Source: Anarhynchus alexandrinus
Lineage: Eukaryota; Chordata; Aves; Charadriiformes; Charadriidae
Direction: 5' to 3'
DNA: 64,000 bases
Assembly: GCA_008711295.1 (NCBI GenBank)
Contig: VUYV01000120.1
Coordinates: 111,989-175,988, forward strand
Below, piece by piece: positions 1 through 11,776 of the stretch. The translations under genes were made by a program, and so were the position numbers. The notes under the pieces are model-generated. The model searched no databases. It had not been told where the DNA came from and worked only from the letters and a program-made list of their open reading frames with translations. The stretch's first letter is position 1, and each line of letters starts with the position of its first letter.

Positions 1-20
1 GGGGGGGGGGGGGGGGGGGG
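1..20. repeat. G20 homopolymer at window edge
   Basis: The window opens with twenty consecutive G residues. On the opposite strand this is a C20 run. Such a run can form a G-quadruplex. It can equally be a sequencing or contig-end artefact, because long G tracts are a typical assembly break point. The true length and the flanking sequence lie outside the window. Confidence 0.9.
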
Positions 21-839
21 TGGTTGACGAGAGTACATTAAGATGAAGAGGGGAGAGCACCAGGAACTGACATAAGCACCCCAGGGAGCCCGTGGGTGTC
101 AACAGAAAGCCTTCGTTCAGGCGGCTGCAGACAGCTAAAAGCCCTGGAGAAAGAGAGTTTGCTTTAGTTAAAGACAAGCAATCTTGTGTGCATTTACCAC
201 TGTGACAAATGGGGTCACTAAATCTTAGTAATGATATCTCCAGTTCACATCAGTCTCCGTCCACGTGTGAAACGCACACTGAGGAATGATTGTTTAATTA
301 CCAACAACAATTCTTCCGGAAACCTCTATTAACACTTGTTCTCTGAAGAGGAGTTTTGAGATGCCTTGCTTTATGTGGGATGTGTGAGAGTTTGTGCTGT
401 CCTGCAATTTGTAGAATACCTGACGCTTTCCAGTTGTTCTGCTCAACCTCTCCCTAATGCTGAGTCTCTTAGGTCTGGAGTTAATTTTGCTGTGAAAGAT
501 GTCATAGGGCTGGTTTTATATTTCCTCGGGGCAACAAGATTTGGGTGTTTTGTGTCCTTAAACCTTAAGTCTGTAAGACCCAAGAACTATGCTTAAATGT
601 TCTGCTGAACTGGTAATTCAAAGTAACTTTTAACATTGTTAAGCCCATTTTTGTGAACTGCTGTAGTTTGTTTGCATTGTAACATGGTGTCCTTTGTGTA
701 TGATCAAAATAGGGTGTTGATGCTAACATTTGCTACAGCCATAAAATTGTACCAAAGAGAGCTGAGACCAGATCTCCAGTCCACCCAGTCCACCTCTTTT
801 CTTAGAGGAGGTCAATTATATGCGACTTCTTTTTTTTCT
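21..839. other. unique sequence, nothing recognised
   Basis: AT-leaning unique sequence with no recognised repeat or coding signal. The only open frame of note (366-596, + strand, 76 codons) starts at a TTG, matches no family I recognise and carries no evident splice context. It is treated as chance. Confidence 0.6.
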
Positions 840-1090
840 GATTGATGTTTGTCCAAGCTCCCACTTTGAACATGCACTGTCGGAGATCCCACCACTTCCA
901 CTTTGTGCATTATTATCCTTACTGCAGTTCAGTGACTTGCAGTTTTTTTGTCTTACCATCCTTCATACCCAGAGAGTGACCTCCTAGCTACTCAAAGACT
1001 GTTGTCCTGTGTCCCTTCAGTCTTCTCTCAATTCAGAAAGCCACATTGTTGTAACCTCCTTTTGCAGTGATACAGTTACTTCTCACATGT
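840..1090 (-). mobile_element. ancient CR1 LINE trace (antisense, 3' region)
   Basis: Read on the minus strand, this stretch follows the order of an old CR1 3' region. The best stretch is about 985-1045, where 'actgttgtcctgtgtccc' and 'cagtcttctct' match the CR1 'gacatgat..cagttttcaa' and 'agaagactgagag' segments in reverse complement. Further left, 'ggagatcccaccacttcc' sits where CR1 encodes the 'VVESPS' segment. Divergence is high, with many small indels and no open frame. A very old insertion explains it best, but a chance resemblance is not excluded. A profile search of 700-1150 against CR1 subfamilies would settle it. Confidence 0.5.
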
Positions 1091-2689
1091 ATTAACCGAT
1101 GTCAGTAGTTCTTAACATTAATATATATCTTATATAAATGAAATTGTTAAGGGGAGAAGGATATCTGAGGTCTTATTAACTGCATCTGCTTGCAAACACA
1201 AACAATTCACTTATCCACGTGCACTTTCTGGTAATTTCTCTGGCTTGCTGATTTCCGTTGCCCACAATTTAGAGCTCCATCGATGTTTCTGCAGAAAATG
1301 TCCTCAAGAAAATGTCCTTTTTCCTTCAGATTATGCATGGTCTATAGACTTTGGCGATTCACATCCTGTCCTTTCATTTGACCCTGGCATTGCTCTTTCT
1401 TGGTCTTATCAATAGTGTCACTTTCTCAGTGTTTTTTATCAGTTCTATCATTCTTTCTTAATCCAGTCAGTGGCATTGCACTTTTTCAATCATGGCGTCC
1501 CTCTGTCTTAATCAGTAGCGTTGCTGCTTTGTGAGAAGGATTGTGTATTTCAGCTCTTTATCTCCGCTTGTGCTGCGGGCTGGGCTCTCCAGACATTCAC
1601 AAGACACTTGTGCTTCGGCCAGATCCCCTCAGCTGTGCCACGCAGGAGCATTCTGCAGGCTCTGCAACCACACACTCATTTTTATCAACCATATTGGGGT
1701 CCTAAGAATAGATTTTGTTTTTCACATCTCAAATCAATATTTTTGCTCTCCTCTTGGCACTGTCTGAATGGTCCACATCTTCTTTCATGCCCCAGTACAG
1801 TGCCCCAAAATTAATGTATTACTCCAGCGGCAACCTTGCTAGTTCTGAGGAAAGTGGATGGATTATTTCACGTGTTTTTCAGTCGATACTTCTGGTGGCT
1901 ATACACATTTCTACAGCTAAATAAAATTTGGTGCCTTCAGTTAAAAGCACTCATTCAGGAATAGGTACTTTTATGACATATTCCTACTATCATCTAACCT
2001 TCCACTGTCAGTACTATATACTGCTGTAGAAGCTTTTGATGTAGCAGCTAAATTGTCATAAAAGTAGTCATCTTTTATTTCTTTAGTAAACTTTATCATT
2101 TTTTTTTTGTCTTTTACATAGTGGAAATTATTGTGCTACTCTACCAGAGTAATTATTTTTTTTCTGCAGTAAATAAGGTGAACCTAACCACTTTGATATA
2201 ATGCTAAAGCATCATTCAAACATGACCTGTAGCATCAATTGCCTCCTGTACTCTAGACAGTGAGAAATATCATCATGTATTTTTGGCTTTGACAGGAAAG
2301 AAGAGAGTTTTGCAATATCTAAGGGAATAATACTGTCTTTTTTAATTAAGATTCACATAAAATGTGTGTCGCCTAGATATCAGAGCATGATATGAGTGCA
2401 TCGAGTCAGGAGGTCTAAACTATATATAACCAGCCTATTTTCATTTGTCAAGAAAATACAAAGCTAAACAAAGCTCAACTAATTAAAAGAGAAATAATTT
2501 GTCTTTTTTCAGTTTAGTAATTTAGTTTGTTCCATAAAAGCATTTATTCCTATCAGTGCTTAGCCTGTAACTCCTAATTTTGATGTCTTCTGCTTACTGT
2601 GATCCAACACTAAGCACTAAGGTTACCTATACACTAAGTAGAAACATCAGAGATGTAAGAAGGTAGCCACAAATACCTGCCCAACTGGG
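1091..2689. other. unique sequence, nothing recognised
   Basis: No gene or repeat recognised. Three overlapping plus-strand open frames (1521-1814, 1531-1767, 1715-1924) occupy the same 400 bases in different frames, show no family motif and are interpreted as chance. The 1960-2600 part is AT-rich with several T-runs. Confidence 0.6.
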
Positions 2690-3000
2690 AGACTACCTAG
2701 GATAGCCAGGAGGTGATCCCAAGAAGATGGGGTCAAAGCCTCTCCATCCCATGTACGCAGGTGCCTAACTCTAACCTGCAGGAGGGAGCTCACAAGTGTG
2801 TAAGTGGGCTCCTCCATAAGTCCACTTTGATTTCTGATCAGCCCTTTGGCACATAATATAGCGTCCCTTTTTCCTAGAAATTGGGTGGTAGTAGTACTGT
2901 CTCAGGATGTGAGAGATAGAAGCAACTGTTTTCTCAGTGAAGAATTGAAGCAACACCCCTGTGTCTCAGCAGAGTGCCCTGACCACCAGTCTGGGGAGTA
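2690..3000. repeat. possible degraded ancient amniote interspersed repeat
   Basis: Two short motifs suggest an old interspersed repeat: 'aggtgcctaactctaacc' (near 2759) and 'cagagtgccctgaccacc' (near 2969). I associate similar phrases ('taggtgcctaac' and 'gtgagtgccctaaccacc') with degraded repeats seen in turtles, crocodilians and birds. No terminal inverted repeats or target duplication could be identified, so the class is not assigned. The minus-strand open frame 2771-2956 lies inside and has no recognisable domain. Confidence 0.35.
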
Positions 3001-3759
3001 ATTTCAACCAGGGACTGTCAGTGTTTTCTGTTGAAACTCTTCCATTTTGCATAGAATAATAAAATATTCTGCATACCAGGAAGTAAAACAAGATCTATGT
3101 CCCAATTTGCACTTCATTGAATGTTTATGCCATTTATACAGAGAGCCCTACAGCATTTGGTAGGCTCTGGGTGCTCAGCAGCATGGGACTGTAAGGTCAC
3201 AACCATCAGCAGGCACTCTGATGTCTAAGACCCTCTGTGGTGCCTTGGGACAGTAGGGCCTCCAAGAGGTAGGGAGCTGCTGCCCAGGTGGCTGAAGACC
3301 TACGCATTGGATCGCTGCTTATCTTTCGTGGCAGACACCTGGGCACCCTCAATTCCACTGGACACTACTAACCTTGAGCAATATGGAGGGTTATCATACT
3401 GAGATATTTGCAGCATCTAGAGCCTCCTTTGCTCTTTGAAACCATTGGATAAAAACAGTTATTGATTTTGGTTGCATCAAATGAAGAATTTATCAATACA
3501 TCAAGACACCCTTATCTCATGTGCTGCTGTTTTTGTTTGAATAACTTAACAAAATTGAAAGGACTTTGTTTCCTTTTTATTTTTTAAAAAAACACCTATG
3601 CCCAGCCCAGTCCATATTGTGATCTTGATTAAAAACTGTTTATTTTAACTGTAAATGGAATAAAATGTACTTGTCATAAAGGCATAGCCTAAAGGAAGCA
3701 ACTCCTCAAATTGACGTATGATACGGCTGCCCTTTTCACAGGCTGGTGGAAGTTGGAGA
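3001..3759. other. unique sequence, nothing recognised
   Basis: No gene or repeat is recognised. The 3120-3400 part is slightly more GC-rich than its surroundings. The 3540-3660 part is AT-rich with a T/A-run. Confidence 0.5.
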
Positions 3760-3968
3760 GGATCTCTGGATCCGTACTCCAAGCAGGGTCAGCTACAGCT
3801 GGCTGCTGCCGGGGTCTGGTTATCTCCATGGATGGAGACTCCATAAGCTCTCAGGGCAACCTGTGCCAGTGTTTGACCACCCTCACAGTAAAAGAGGATT
3901 TTTTTCTCCTGTTCAAATGGAATTTCCTGTATTTCAGTATGTGCCTGATGCCTCTTGTCTTTTCTGTG
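3760..3968 (-). mobile_element. CR1 LINE fragment, ORF2 tail and 3' UTR (antisense)
   Basis: In reverse complement this is the end of CR1 ORF2 and the start of the 3' UTR. Diagnostic stretches on the plus strand are 'agcagggtcagctacagc', 'tccatggatggagactcc', 'gggcaacctgtgccagtg', 'ttgaccaccctcacagta' and 'gcctcttgtctt'; all fit the CR1 group that encodes '[16 protein letters not shown]'. The fragment lacks the terminal 8-bp repeats and is truncated on both sides. It accounts for the C-terminal half of the longest open frame in the window (minus strand, 3789-4217, 142 codons), so that frame should not be called a gene. Confidence 0.85.
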
Positions 3969-6870
3969 TGAACTGTTTATAAGCAGTGAGGCAAAGGAGG
4001 AAATTATATAATCTTCACAAAATGAGCTACATTTTCTGGAGAAATTGTCAAAATTTGCATCCTTCCTCTCTGCAAGAAGCTGCAGCATGTTGGGCTGGAG
4101 ATGTAAAGTTTTGGTGCAAGGTGAGAAAAGAGATTTGTCCACCAATGCATTACCTGAGACCCATGAGGTACAATTTCTTGGATCAAAGAGGGAGATTTTT
4201 ACCATAGAGAGTGACAAGCAACCATACAGCGTATTGTACAGAAGGGGTAGAAGGAGTCACAGCATCTTCTTTAAGCAACCTAGAGAGGGTTGATGATGGG
4301 AGCATCGTTTACTAATGGGTAATTCTGTACAGGGCGAGATGGCTGCACTGCCCATGTTATAGCAGCCTGTGGTGGAGTGAAGGAGGGAGTGCTGACCAAT
4401 GCCAGAGAAAGTGCCGGTTTCCTCATTTCCGCCTGTGTAAATGCAGTACCTACTACTGAGTGGAGTTACAGCTGTGGGGGAAAAAAAAATAAAAAAGAAG
4501 TGCATGTGGGACAATGCCCAGCAAACCACCAGAGAGCTGGGTTACTGCTTGTAGCTGTCAGATTGCCCTGTCTTTACCGCATGTGGAGTGAATAAAGGGT
4601 AGCAACTGCACCGAATGCTCTACCTGGGGCCAGGGGCCAAGCTTACTCCTGGTGTCACAGAGACCAAAGGATGAGGCATTACCTAACCGTACCATGTCTG
4701 AACTATTTGAACTTGTACAGCACAAGGTGCGTTGTTCTAGGTAACATTTTTCTTCTTTAAATATTATTTATGCTGCAAGCAGCCCTAATAATTCAAAACG
4801 ACCTGTTTTAGCCACTGAGCCATAACCAGAGCTCCGTAATCCCAGGTGGGACAATGAGATAAGCTCACAGGAGCTATCATTTTCTTTTTCATAGATTCAC
4901 TCAGTTTCTGTATTCTTCTAATCATAGATTCTGGTCTTCTCTTTCCTCTTTGTGAGCCAACACTTCAAGAAAGTTTTGCTTATGCAGCAACTGTGTCCTA
5001 CCATTTAGAGGAAAGCAATACCAGTCAGTGCTTTTAGTTATGCTCCTAGCTGTGCTCCTCATTCATTAATAAAGTGTGTCGTCTCTCTGCTTCACTTTAT
5101 CCAGCCCCACAGTGAGAATAAAACTGTTCTTTGACTCAGAGAGGTTAAGCTCATTTTTATGCCCATGAAGTGTATTGTTGTTCTTGTCCCTGAATGTCAG
5201 TTGCCTAATCATGATCTTCAGAAGATGCCATCAGACCCTGCATCCTGTCCCGAATGCAACCCCTTCTGCATTTTCTTTTAAAGAGATCCCTCTTTTCATT
5301 AAAAATAGTGGTGTGCAGATGTTGAATAAAAACATAGTGATTAAAGTTCTGCCACAAGAATGGGAGTTTGGGTTTCGGTTCCCTTCTTCTACCACTGCTC
5401 TCACATTCTGGCTGTTCTTGATGAAGGCTGCATTTAGTGGAGGGCGATGTATACATAATTTTCAGTTTTATGGATCCTTTACTTATGCTGAGATGCTTTT
5501 CACCAAGGCTGCTGTCAGTGACAGAGACATTTGTATGAAGAGCTCCTTCTGAGGTGCCTACCTTCTTCCTGGTATGATGTACAGAATCAGAGCATGCAAG
5601 GACTAAATCTGAGTCCTTTCCTGGATATAAAGTACTTTTTGTGATCTTGCCATATTCACCAGCAGAAGCACAAAGATTGCAGCAGGCTGTTCAGATTCTC
5701 TTTCAGATGAACAATTAAGAATAAAACATTTAGTTCCAACAAGCTCTGTTGAAGGTGACATATAGATGGTTTTCCCTGGTTTCTTCTATTGTAGAGCATC
5801 CAGAAGGATAGGAATACCCCAAATATCAAGGCAGGTCATGATTGCTTGAGTTAGTGTGACACCCACTCTCTCTTTCCATTTGAATGTACCACATTCTGCA
5901 GTCTCTGACCTGACAAGCACATTCCACTTGTAGCCTGAAAAGGTGGAATATGGGTTACTCAATGCCATGTCTGCTTTTGGCATACTTTAAAAATGATAAT
6001 TAGATTTCATGATGGCAAAATATTCAAAGATCTCATAGTTTCAGTGCAGGAAACTAGGTATTCTGATGAGCAGAAATAGTATATAAGAAACAGCTTCATT
6101 AAACTGTCATTGCAGTAGTTGATGTATCAACAACTGTATGGTGATAATTTAAAAGTGAAAAGTGCATCTGGCTGAGTAAGTAACATTGAGCAAGGAGATG
6201 AAATTTAGAAGGGAACATTTTGCTTTGAAATATTTCACAGATATACAAGAAACAAAATGAAAAAAAAATTTGGTTACATTATAATTGCTTTGGAGGCAGA
6301 AGGTACTGAAACAATCCTACTGGCCTTCGTTGTGTAGGTAGAACAGAACAGGATTTATTTTTTTTCCAAATAATGTAGCATTTGCATGAAGAGGGGTGCA
6401 CAGAGGATTTTAAAGATAAAAAATACCTTGCTCAATAGATGTCTTAAAAGTGGAACTACAAAAGAAAGAGGAACAACAAGGCTTGCCCCGCACCAACAAA
6501 AGGAAACAGATAGCAGCCAGAAACAATGACATTAGAGGCAGCGAAGAACAAGGAGGTTTATTTGACATGCAGGGAGCTAGCAGAGTGAAAAAAAAAAGGA
6601 AAGAATGTTTCCTCTCTCATTTTGATACTTTGAGAAGAAAGTTTTGTCTAGTGTATATAAAAAAGTCTTTAATTATAGGTCATCTTTAAAAATGCATTGT
6701 AATACTCCTGTACTGATAGCCCTGAGAGCCTAAAAGGTGTGTGTGCACTGAGAGTGAGGATGGGACAGATTCCCTTCCCTTGGGCTTGGGAGGGTGCTTC
6801 AGGAAGGGCATCTCTAGAGCAAAAGGCTCTTCACTATTAATTCCCATCCTTCTTCTCTCTCTCCCTGCTG
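3969..6870. other. unique sequence with chance open frames
   Basis: No gene is recognised. The region has several short open frames that overlap on both strands (for example 4045-4293 +, 4257-4529 -, 5175-5552 + and 5205-5456 -). The 125-codon frame at 5175-5552 begins in a hydrophobic stretch but has no conserved domain I recognise, and an antisense frame overlaps most of it. The 4478-4497 stretch is A-rich. No promoter, CpG island or splice structure is evident. Confidence 0.6.
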
Positions 6871-6899
6871 CCCCCGCCACCCCCCCACCCCCCACCCCA
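6871..6899 (-). other. C-rich tract, G-quadruplex candidate on minus strand
   Basis: Four cytosine runs of 5, 7, 6 and 4 residues are separated by GCCA, A and A. The minus strand therefore meets the G3+N1-7 quadruplex rule with short loops, which usually means high stability, while the plus strand could form an i-motif. A CT-rich stretch (6843-6866) precedes it. No gene lies next to it, so no regulatory role can be assigned. Confidence 0.7.
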
Positions 6900-7929
6900 T
6901 TTGGTTCTGTGTTTGCCAATAAGGGGTGCTTAGGCTGATGCTTTAGGGAAGTTGCAGGTTCACCAAAACTTTTACTGAAAGCTTTCTGTAATATATGACA
7001 GATTTGTATAAAGCAAAGGTGTAGGAAAAAATGTGAAAGGGAGAACAGTGGTTATAATGACCAGATAGCCACCAGCCTCTGCTATACGCAGAATGAAGTA
7101 GAAATCTTCAAACAAAGCAAACCATGTAATAATAGAAAAGAAGTATGGAATTAAATCTGAAAATCCTTTTACAAGCAAGATCTAAAATAGTTACGGGAGT
7201 GGTAGCCTAGCATGTTCTTTCTTGGACAGTGGTTAAAACACAAGGTTAAACCACATGGTTGTAACCCACAAGGTTAGGGGAAAAGCCAGGTCAGTTATGC
7301 TGTGTAAATTTTATTACTTCTGTTAGTGCAAGAGTCTTCAAGTGATTGTCAAGTCATCCAATTTTACAGAAGGTACCCAAAACAGGTCAGATGAATTAAT
7401 GCATCCTAATGTGTCTGTTCCCTTTTCCTGACCAGAAAAAAACAGCTGAGGTGCCAAGTGCAAAGGTAGGTATTTATACTGTTGGTGTTGAAATTAGGTG
7501 AAATAAATTCCATCCTAGCAATCTGAAGATGAGCACCCAGGCAGCAGCAGAACCAAATCAGCACAGCACTGTCTGCAACACTGACTATAACTTCTCTGCC
7601 ACAGGTTCTGTCTTTCTTAAACGAGATCAGTAAGTAGTTAAAAGCACTCTGAAGTCTGTAAAGGAAACAATTTTATCAGTTACACCCTCTCAAGAAGATT
7701 TGGATTAGGTTTTTTGTGACGTGCTGGCAATATTCTGCAGGGCATGACTTGATCATAATAGGGAATTTATCTATTTACAGGTGTATGTGCTAGGAGATGA
7801 GCACAGGTTCTCTAGCAAGTTTTTCAAACATATAAGCAACTTAAGAGGAAACTTTTCTGGATTTGACTCTAGCCTTTTTTTCAGTGGAAGTGCAGAAGGC
7901 AACTTCTGTAACGACAGAGTGGCAGCATT
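6900..7929. other. unique sequence, nothing recognised
   Basis: No gene or repeat could be assigned. Near 7231-7277 the phrase 'acaaggttaaaccac' recurs in altered form, which suggests a small local duplication. The last about 100 bases may already belong to the old CR1 that follows. Confidence 0.5.
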
Positions 7930-9768
7930 CATTATTTTTTAGAAGAGAAGGAGGAAGACCAGAAAACCAGGGGATTTCAAGAGCAAAACTTTTAATAAAC
8001 TCAGAGATCTGCAGTGTGCAATCTCAGAGGAACCAAAACTAAAGAAAAAAATGAGTTAAGGCAGGCTAGCAGTTTCTTGGACAAAAGATAAGAACAACGC
8101 TGGCTCAAGTGATCCAATTGTAGAAGGAGGGCAGGAACTGTAATAAACAACCGGTATGTCTAAATTTTAAGTTAGTTATTGATTTCAGTCACAAGAAGGA
8201 AGCATATAGAAAGTGGATAGAAAATGAGATCAGTGAAGGCAAATAAAAGGAATAATATGGAAATGCAGGAACAGAATAAAAAGTCCAGCCTCTCAAAACA
8301 TGATGCTATTAGCAAGGGGTATCAAGGGTGATGTGAACTCATTCATCAGCACAATACTGATAAGAAAGACTAAGAAAAATATTGGTCTGCTGTATAGAAA
8401 AGAGGAAGAGCTTTCAACAAGTGATTCCAAGAAGGCTGAAATGTTTAATGCCTTTTTTTAAATGCCTTTTTCTGCATCAGTCTCCTGAAAAGGTCAACTC
8501 TGAACTGATGTGTGGTACAATTAACACTTGTGATAAAGGGGAAAGTAAAAGAATGGGTTAGAATCCCTAAATCTGTCAGATCTTTTCAAATAATTTAAGC
8601 CAACTCAATTGCATTTTAAAATATTCAAAGTGACTAAAGTGATAAGGTGCTCTTTGGCAACTCATAGAAGGGGCTGAAATTCCAGGCAACTTATAATGGC
8701 AACTATTTTGCCAGTCGTTAAAAAAGACATGATGACAGAAAGGAATTAAAAAAGAAAATTATAGCCCAAACAACTTAACCATAATTCACTGAAAATTACT
8801 TGAATGGGTAATCAGATCAACGATTTGGAAACACCAAAATGGAAACAAGGAGTCAAGTAATGATCAACATGAAATTACCAAAAGCAGATCTTGTCAAATT
8901 TAGTTTATTTTGTTGTATAACAAGGTAACTAGCCCAGTGGATAAGAAATAAGCAACTGATATCAGATATCTTGATTTTAGCATGACTTTTGACATTGCTT
9001 CACATTTGATAAGCAACCTGAGGAAATGTGGTTGCGATATACTACCAACGGAACCAGCTGGGAATCATATTCCTTGACTAGGTTTCACTGGATTACTGTC
9101 AGAATAGAGGGATGTCTCAAACTGGGGTTCTGCAGGAGCCTGCCACCTGCCTCTGGTCCAGAACTGTTGCTATGCCTTTCTAAAAAAAATTTAAAAATTA
9201 ACATTGAAATGTGTGAGGAAGCTTACAGCATAATGTTTCCACTATATGCTGTACTGGGAAGCATTGTCTGGAATGCAGTTTTCAGATTTGGGCTGCTTCA
9301 CTTCTAGAAACAGGGTCTAGAAGGAAATGATTGCTATGATCAGACATCTAGAAAACAGGACTTATGGAAAAACTGGAAAAAGCCAAGGAACTTACACCCC
9401 TGAAAGAAGGGAATTAGTGAGGGGGAACATAATATCTGAAAATATGATGCAGGAAGGATTGAACACACTATTCTCTAAGCACATGACAACTACAACATAG
9501 GTTAATGGGCTTAAATTGCAACCAAGAAGATTCAGGTTATACATTAGAAAAAGTTTCCTAACACTAAGTAAAGTGAAGCAGTTGTGCAGTCTCCCTAGGA
9601 ATGCTGTAGAGACTTCATCATCGGCGTCTTTTACAGCCAGGTTAACCAGACACCCCACAAGAATGATGCTGGAATCTTTAGTTGCATCATTGGGCAATGA
9701 ATGGATGAGATGACCTTTTTATGCCTCTGCCAGAGCTTTTTTTCCCCAGGTTCTATGATAGTATGNTT
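7930..9768 (+). mobile_element. long ancient CR1 LINE, decayed, sense
   Basis: A heavily mutated CR1 can be followed through most of ORF2 to the 3' end. In order: 'cttttaataaactcagag' (7988) and 'aggaagcatatagaaagtgg' (8197) from the region before the reverse transcriptase; 'gatcttgtcaaattt' (8887); 'gatatcttgattttagcatg' (8966), which encodes the catalytic-domain 'YLDFxKAFD' segment; 'tgggcttaaattgcaacc' (9507); 'aaaaagtttcctaacactaa' (9547); 'ggatgagatgacc' and 'ggttctatgata' (9702-9760), the CR1 tail. Frameshifts and stops occur throughout, so no product is possible. An ambiguous base (N) lies at 9766. The 5' limit is uncertain; the 3' part is secure. Confidence 0.82.
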
Positions 9769-11110
9769 CAGCACACTGCATATAGAATCTTCTTTGCAAT
9801 TTTTCACTTGTATTTTTAGAATACAGATTAAAAGAATTTTGTGACAAATTTACAGGCAACTTCATAGATTTTACTTTTTTTTAAACCTTCAGAAAATCAA
9901 AGCAACATTTTAATATTAGGATGAAACAGGCTTTGACATATGCAATTATGTTACCCTGCTTAGTATACATCTCAAATAAACTTTAAAACAGCCTGAAATA
10001 GAACTGATCATGCACCGAGAAGCAATTAAAGCAGTGAAATCAGATATAACAATATCTTTACTGCTGCTGGAATGAAAAAAAAAAGGGTGGAAAAAGATGC
10101 ATCAAAACCATAGCTAAAAATAAACAGATCTTTACTTTGAAGAACTTGGTCCTGTAAGGAGCTAAGTAGTTCGCTGTAAGTGTCTAGTTTGGTAGCTGTA
10201 GTTAATTGTATCTCCTTCTGCTAGTGTCACATATACTAGTATGACTTAAAGAGCAAGAGGAAAGTACTGTTATCCGTCCTCAACAGATGAAGAATTAAGG
10301 CAATGAAATTCCATTTAAACTGAGCAGTGGATATTCTCCACTCCTCTCTTTATCTGCCACTTGTTCAAAAGAGAGACCTTGCAAAATAAACTGTTGCTCA
10401 CTTTGGGGTTCTACACTTGCATTGTTTCCCTGCAGAAACCAGGGGATGGGGGAAAATAAAGTGAGGAATGGTGGCTAGGCATGCCCAGACCTTGCCTTCA
10501 TATAGGAGTAGGACATGTCTGAAACCACTGCTGTGAGATCCCACCTTTCAGACAAAACAGATAATAAGTCTCAAAATTTTAAATTGTTGGAAGGCCTAAA
10601 TGATTTGGATGGCCAAATCCTATATTCAGGAGTGATTTCACACAACCTTTCTAAAAGTCTGTACACTCCCAAGCCAAGGCATTTTTTTCACAAAGCACTG
10701 CAGAAAATGGAACATAGTCCTTCAAGTGGGCATGTGGCAGGGACCTTTGTAGAAGGTTTGTGTGTCCAAAGGAAATGTTGTGAATTTGCTAGATGAACAT
10801 TGGAAGGAACGTCGCAGGCAGTGCTGGACTGCCCAGCGTTGATCCCCAAGCTATTTACACTGCAGCCCTTTGCAGAAGGGTGAGTAGATCAGGAAACGCT
10901 CCATGCTCGTGGCTGCTTTTGCATCTCCCTGGCAAAGACTGAGTGTACAAATATCAGGCCAAGGAAGCTCTGGTAGATGTTGGCTTTCTCCCAGTGGGCC
11001 AACTGGTGAATGGGTCCATTTTCCATATAGGCTACTCTCCAGTCTACTCACATTGTGAAAAGATCTCCTCCCTGCTATAATTCTACTACTTTTACCTAAT
11101 ATGTACGTCT
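9769..11110. other. unique sequence, nothing recognised
   Basis: AT-rich unique sequence. The 93-codon plus-strand open frame at 10515-10796 and the 66-codon minus-strand frame at 10851-11051 have no recognisable motif and no supporting context. They are left as chance frames. Confidence 0.6.
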
Positions 11111-11559
11111 CATAGAATCACAGAATCATAGAATGGTTTGGGTTGGAAGGGACCTTCAAGATCATCTAGTTCCAACTCCCCTGCCATGGGCAGGGACACC
11201 TTCCACTAGACCAGGTTGCTCAAAGCCCCATCCAACCTGGCCTTGAACACTTCCAGGATGGGGCCTCCACACCTTGCCTGGGCAACCTGTTCCAGTGTCT
11301 CACCATCCTCAGAGTAAAGAATTTTTTCCTAATATCTAGCCTAAATCTACCCTCTTTCAGTTTAAAACCATTACTCCTCTTCCAATCACTACACTCCCTG
11401 ATAAAGAATCTCTCCCCATCTTTCCTGTAGGCCCCCTTCAGATACTGGAAAGCTGCTATAAGGTCTCCCCAGAGCCTTCTTTTCTCCAGGCTGAACAACC
11501 CCAACTCTCTCAGCCTATCCTCATAAGAGAGGTGCTCCACAGCCCTCGATCATCTCTAA
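11111..11559 (-). mobile_element. CR1 LINE 3' end (antisense), moderately young
   Basis: The left edge 'catagaatcacagaatcata' is the reverse complement of the CR1 terminal 8-bp repeats. It is followed by 'ggtttgggttggaaggga', the standard avian CR1 tail. The minus strand then encodes the ORF2 C-terminal segment: '[20 protein letters not shown]', then '[13 protein letters not shown]', '[14 protein letters not shown]' and 'HWNRLP'. A single-base change of frame follows 'EAPS', so the last residues are scrambled. Element length is about 450 bp; typical CR1 copies are likewise 5'-truncated. A second CR1 in the opposite orientation ends at 11845. Confidence 0.96.
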
Positions 11560-11776
11560 TTTTCCAAGCCAGGAGTTTCCTGAGGAGCATGTATCAGGCT
11601 GAGCTGGAGATTAATTCTATGTATTGGAGCACGAGCAAATAAGGGGTTTCTGACTGGAGTGGTGACACATGCAGTACTAAGTTTTTCTATTTCCTGGAGG
11701 GAAAATTACTTTTTTAATTGAAAGCAAAAGCCTAATCAGGGCTGAGAACATTAGACATGCTATGAAGTGGGATAAG

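Noticed and set aside
3789..4217. 142-codon minus-strand open frame, longest in the window
   Set aside because: Its 3' half is CR1-derived, it overlaps other frames on both strands and has no recognised domain.
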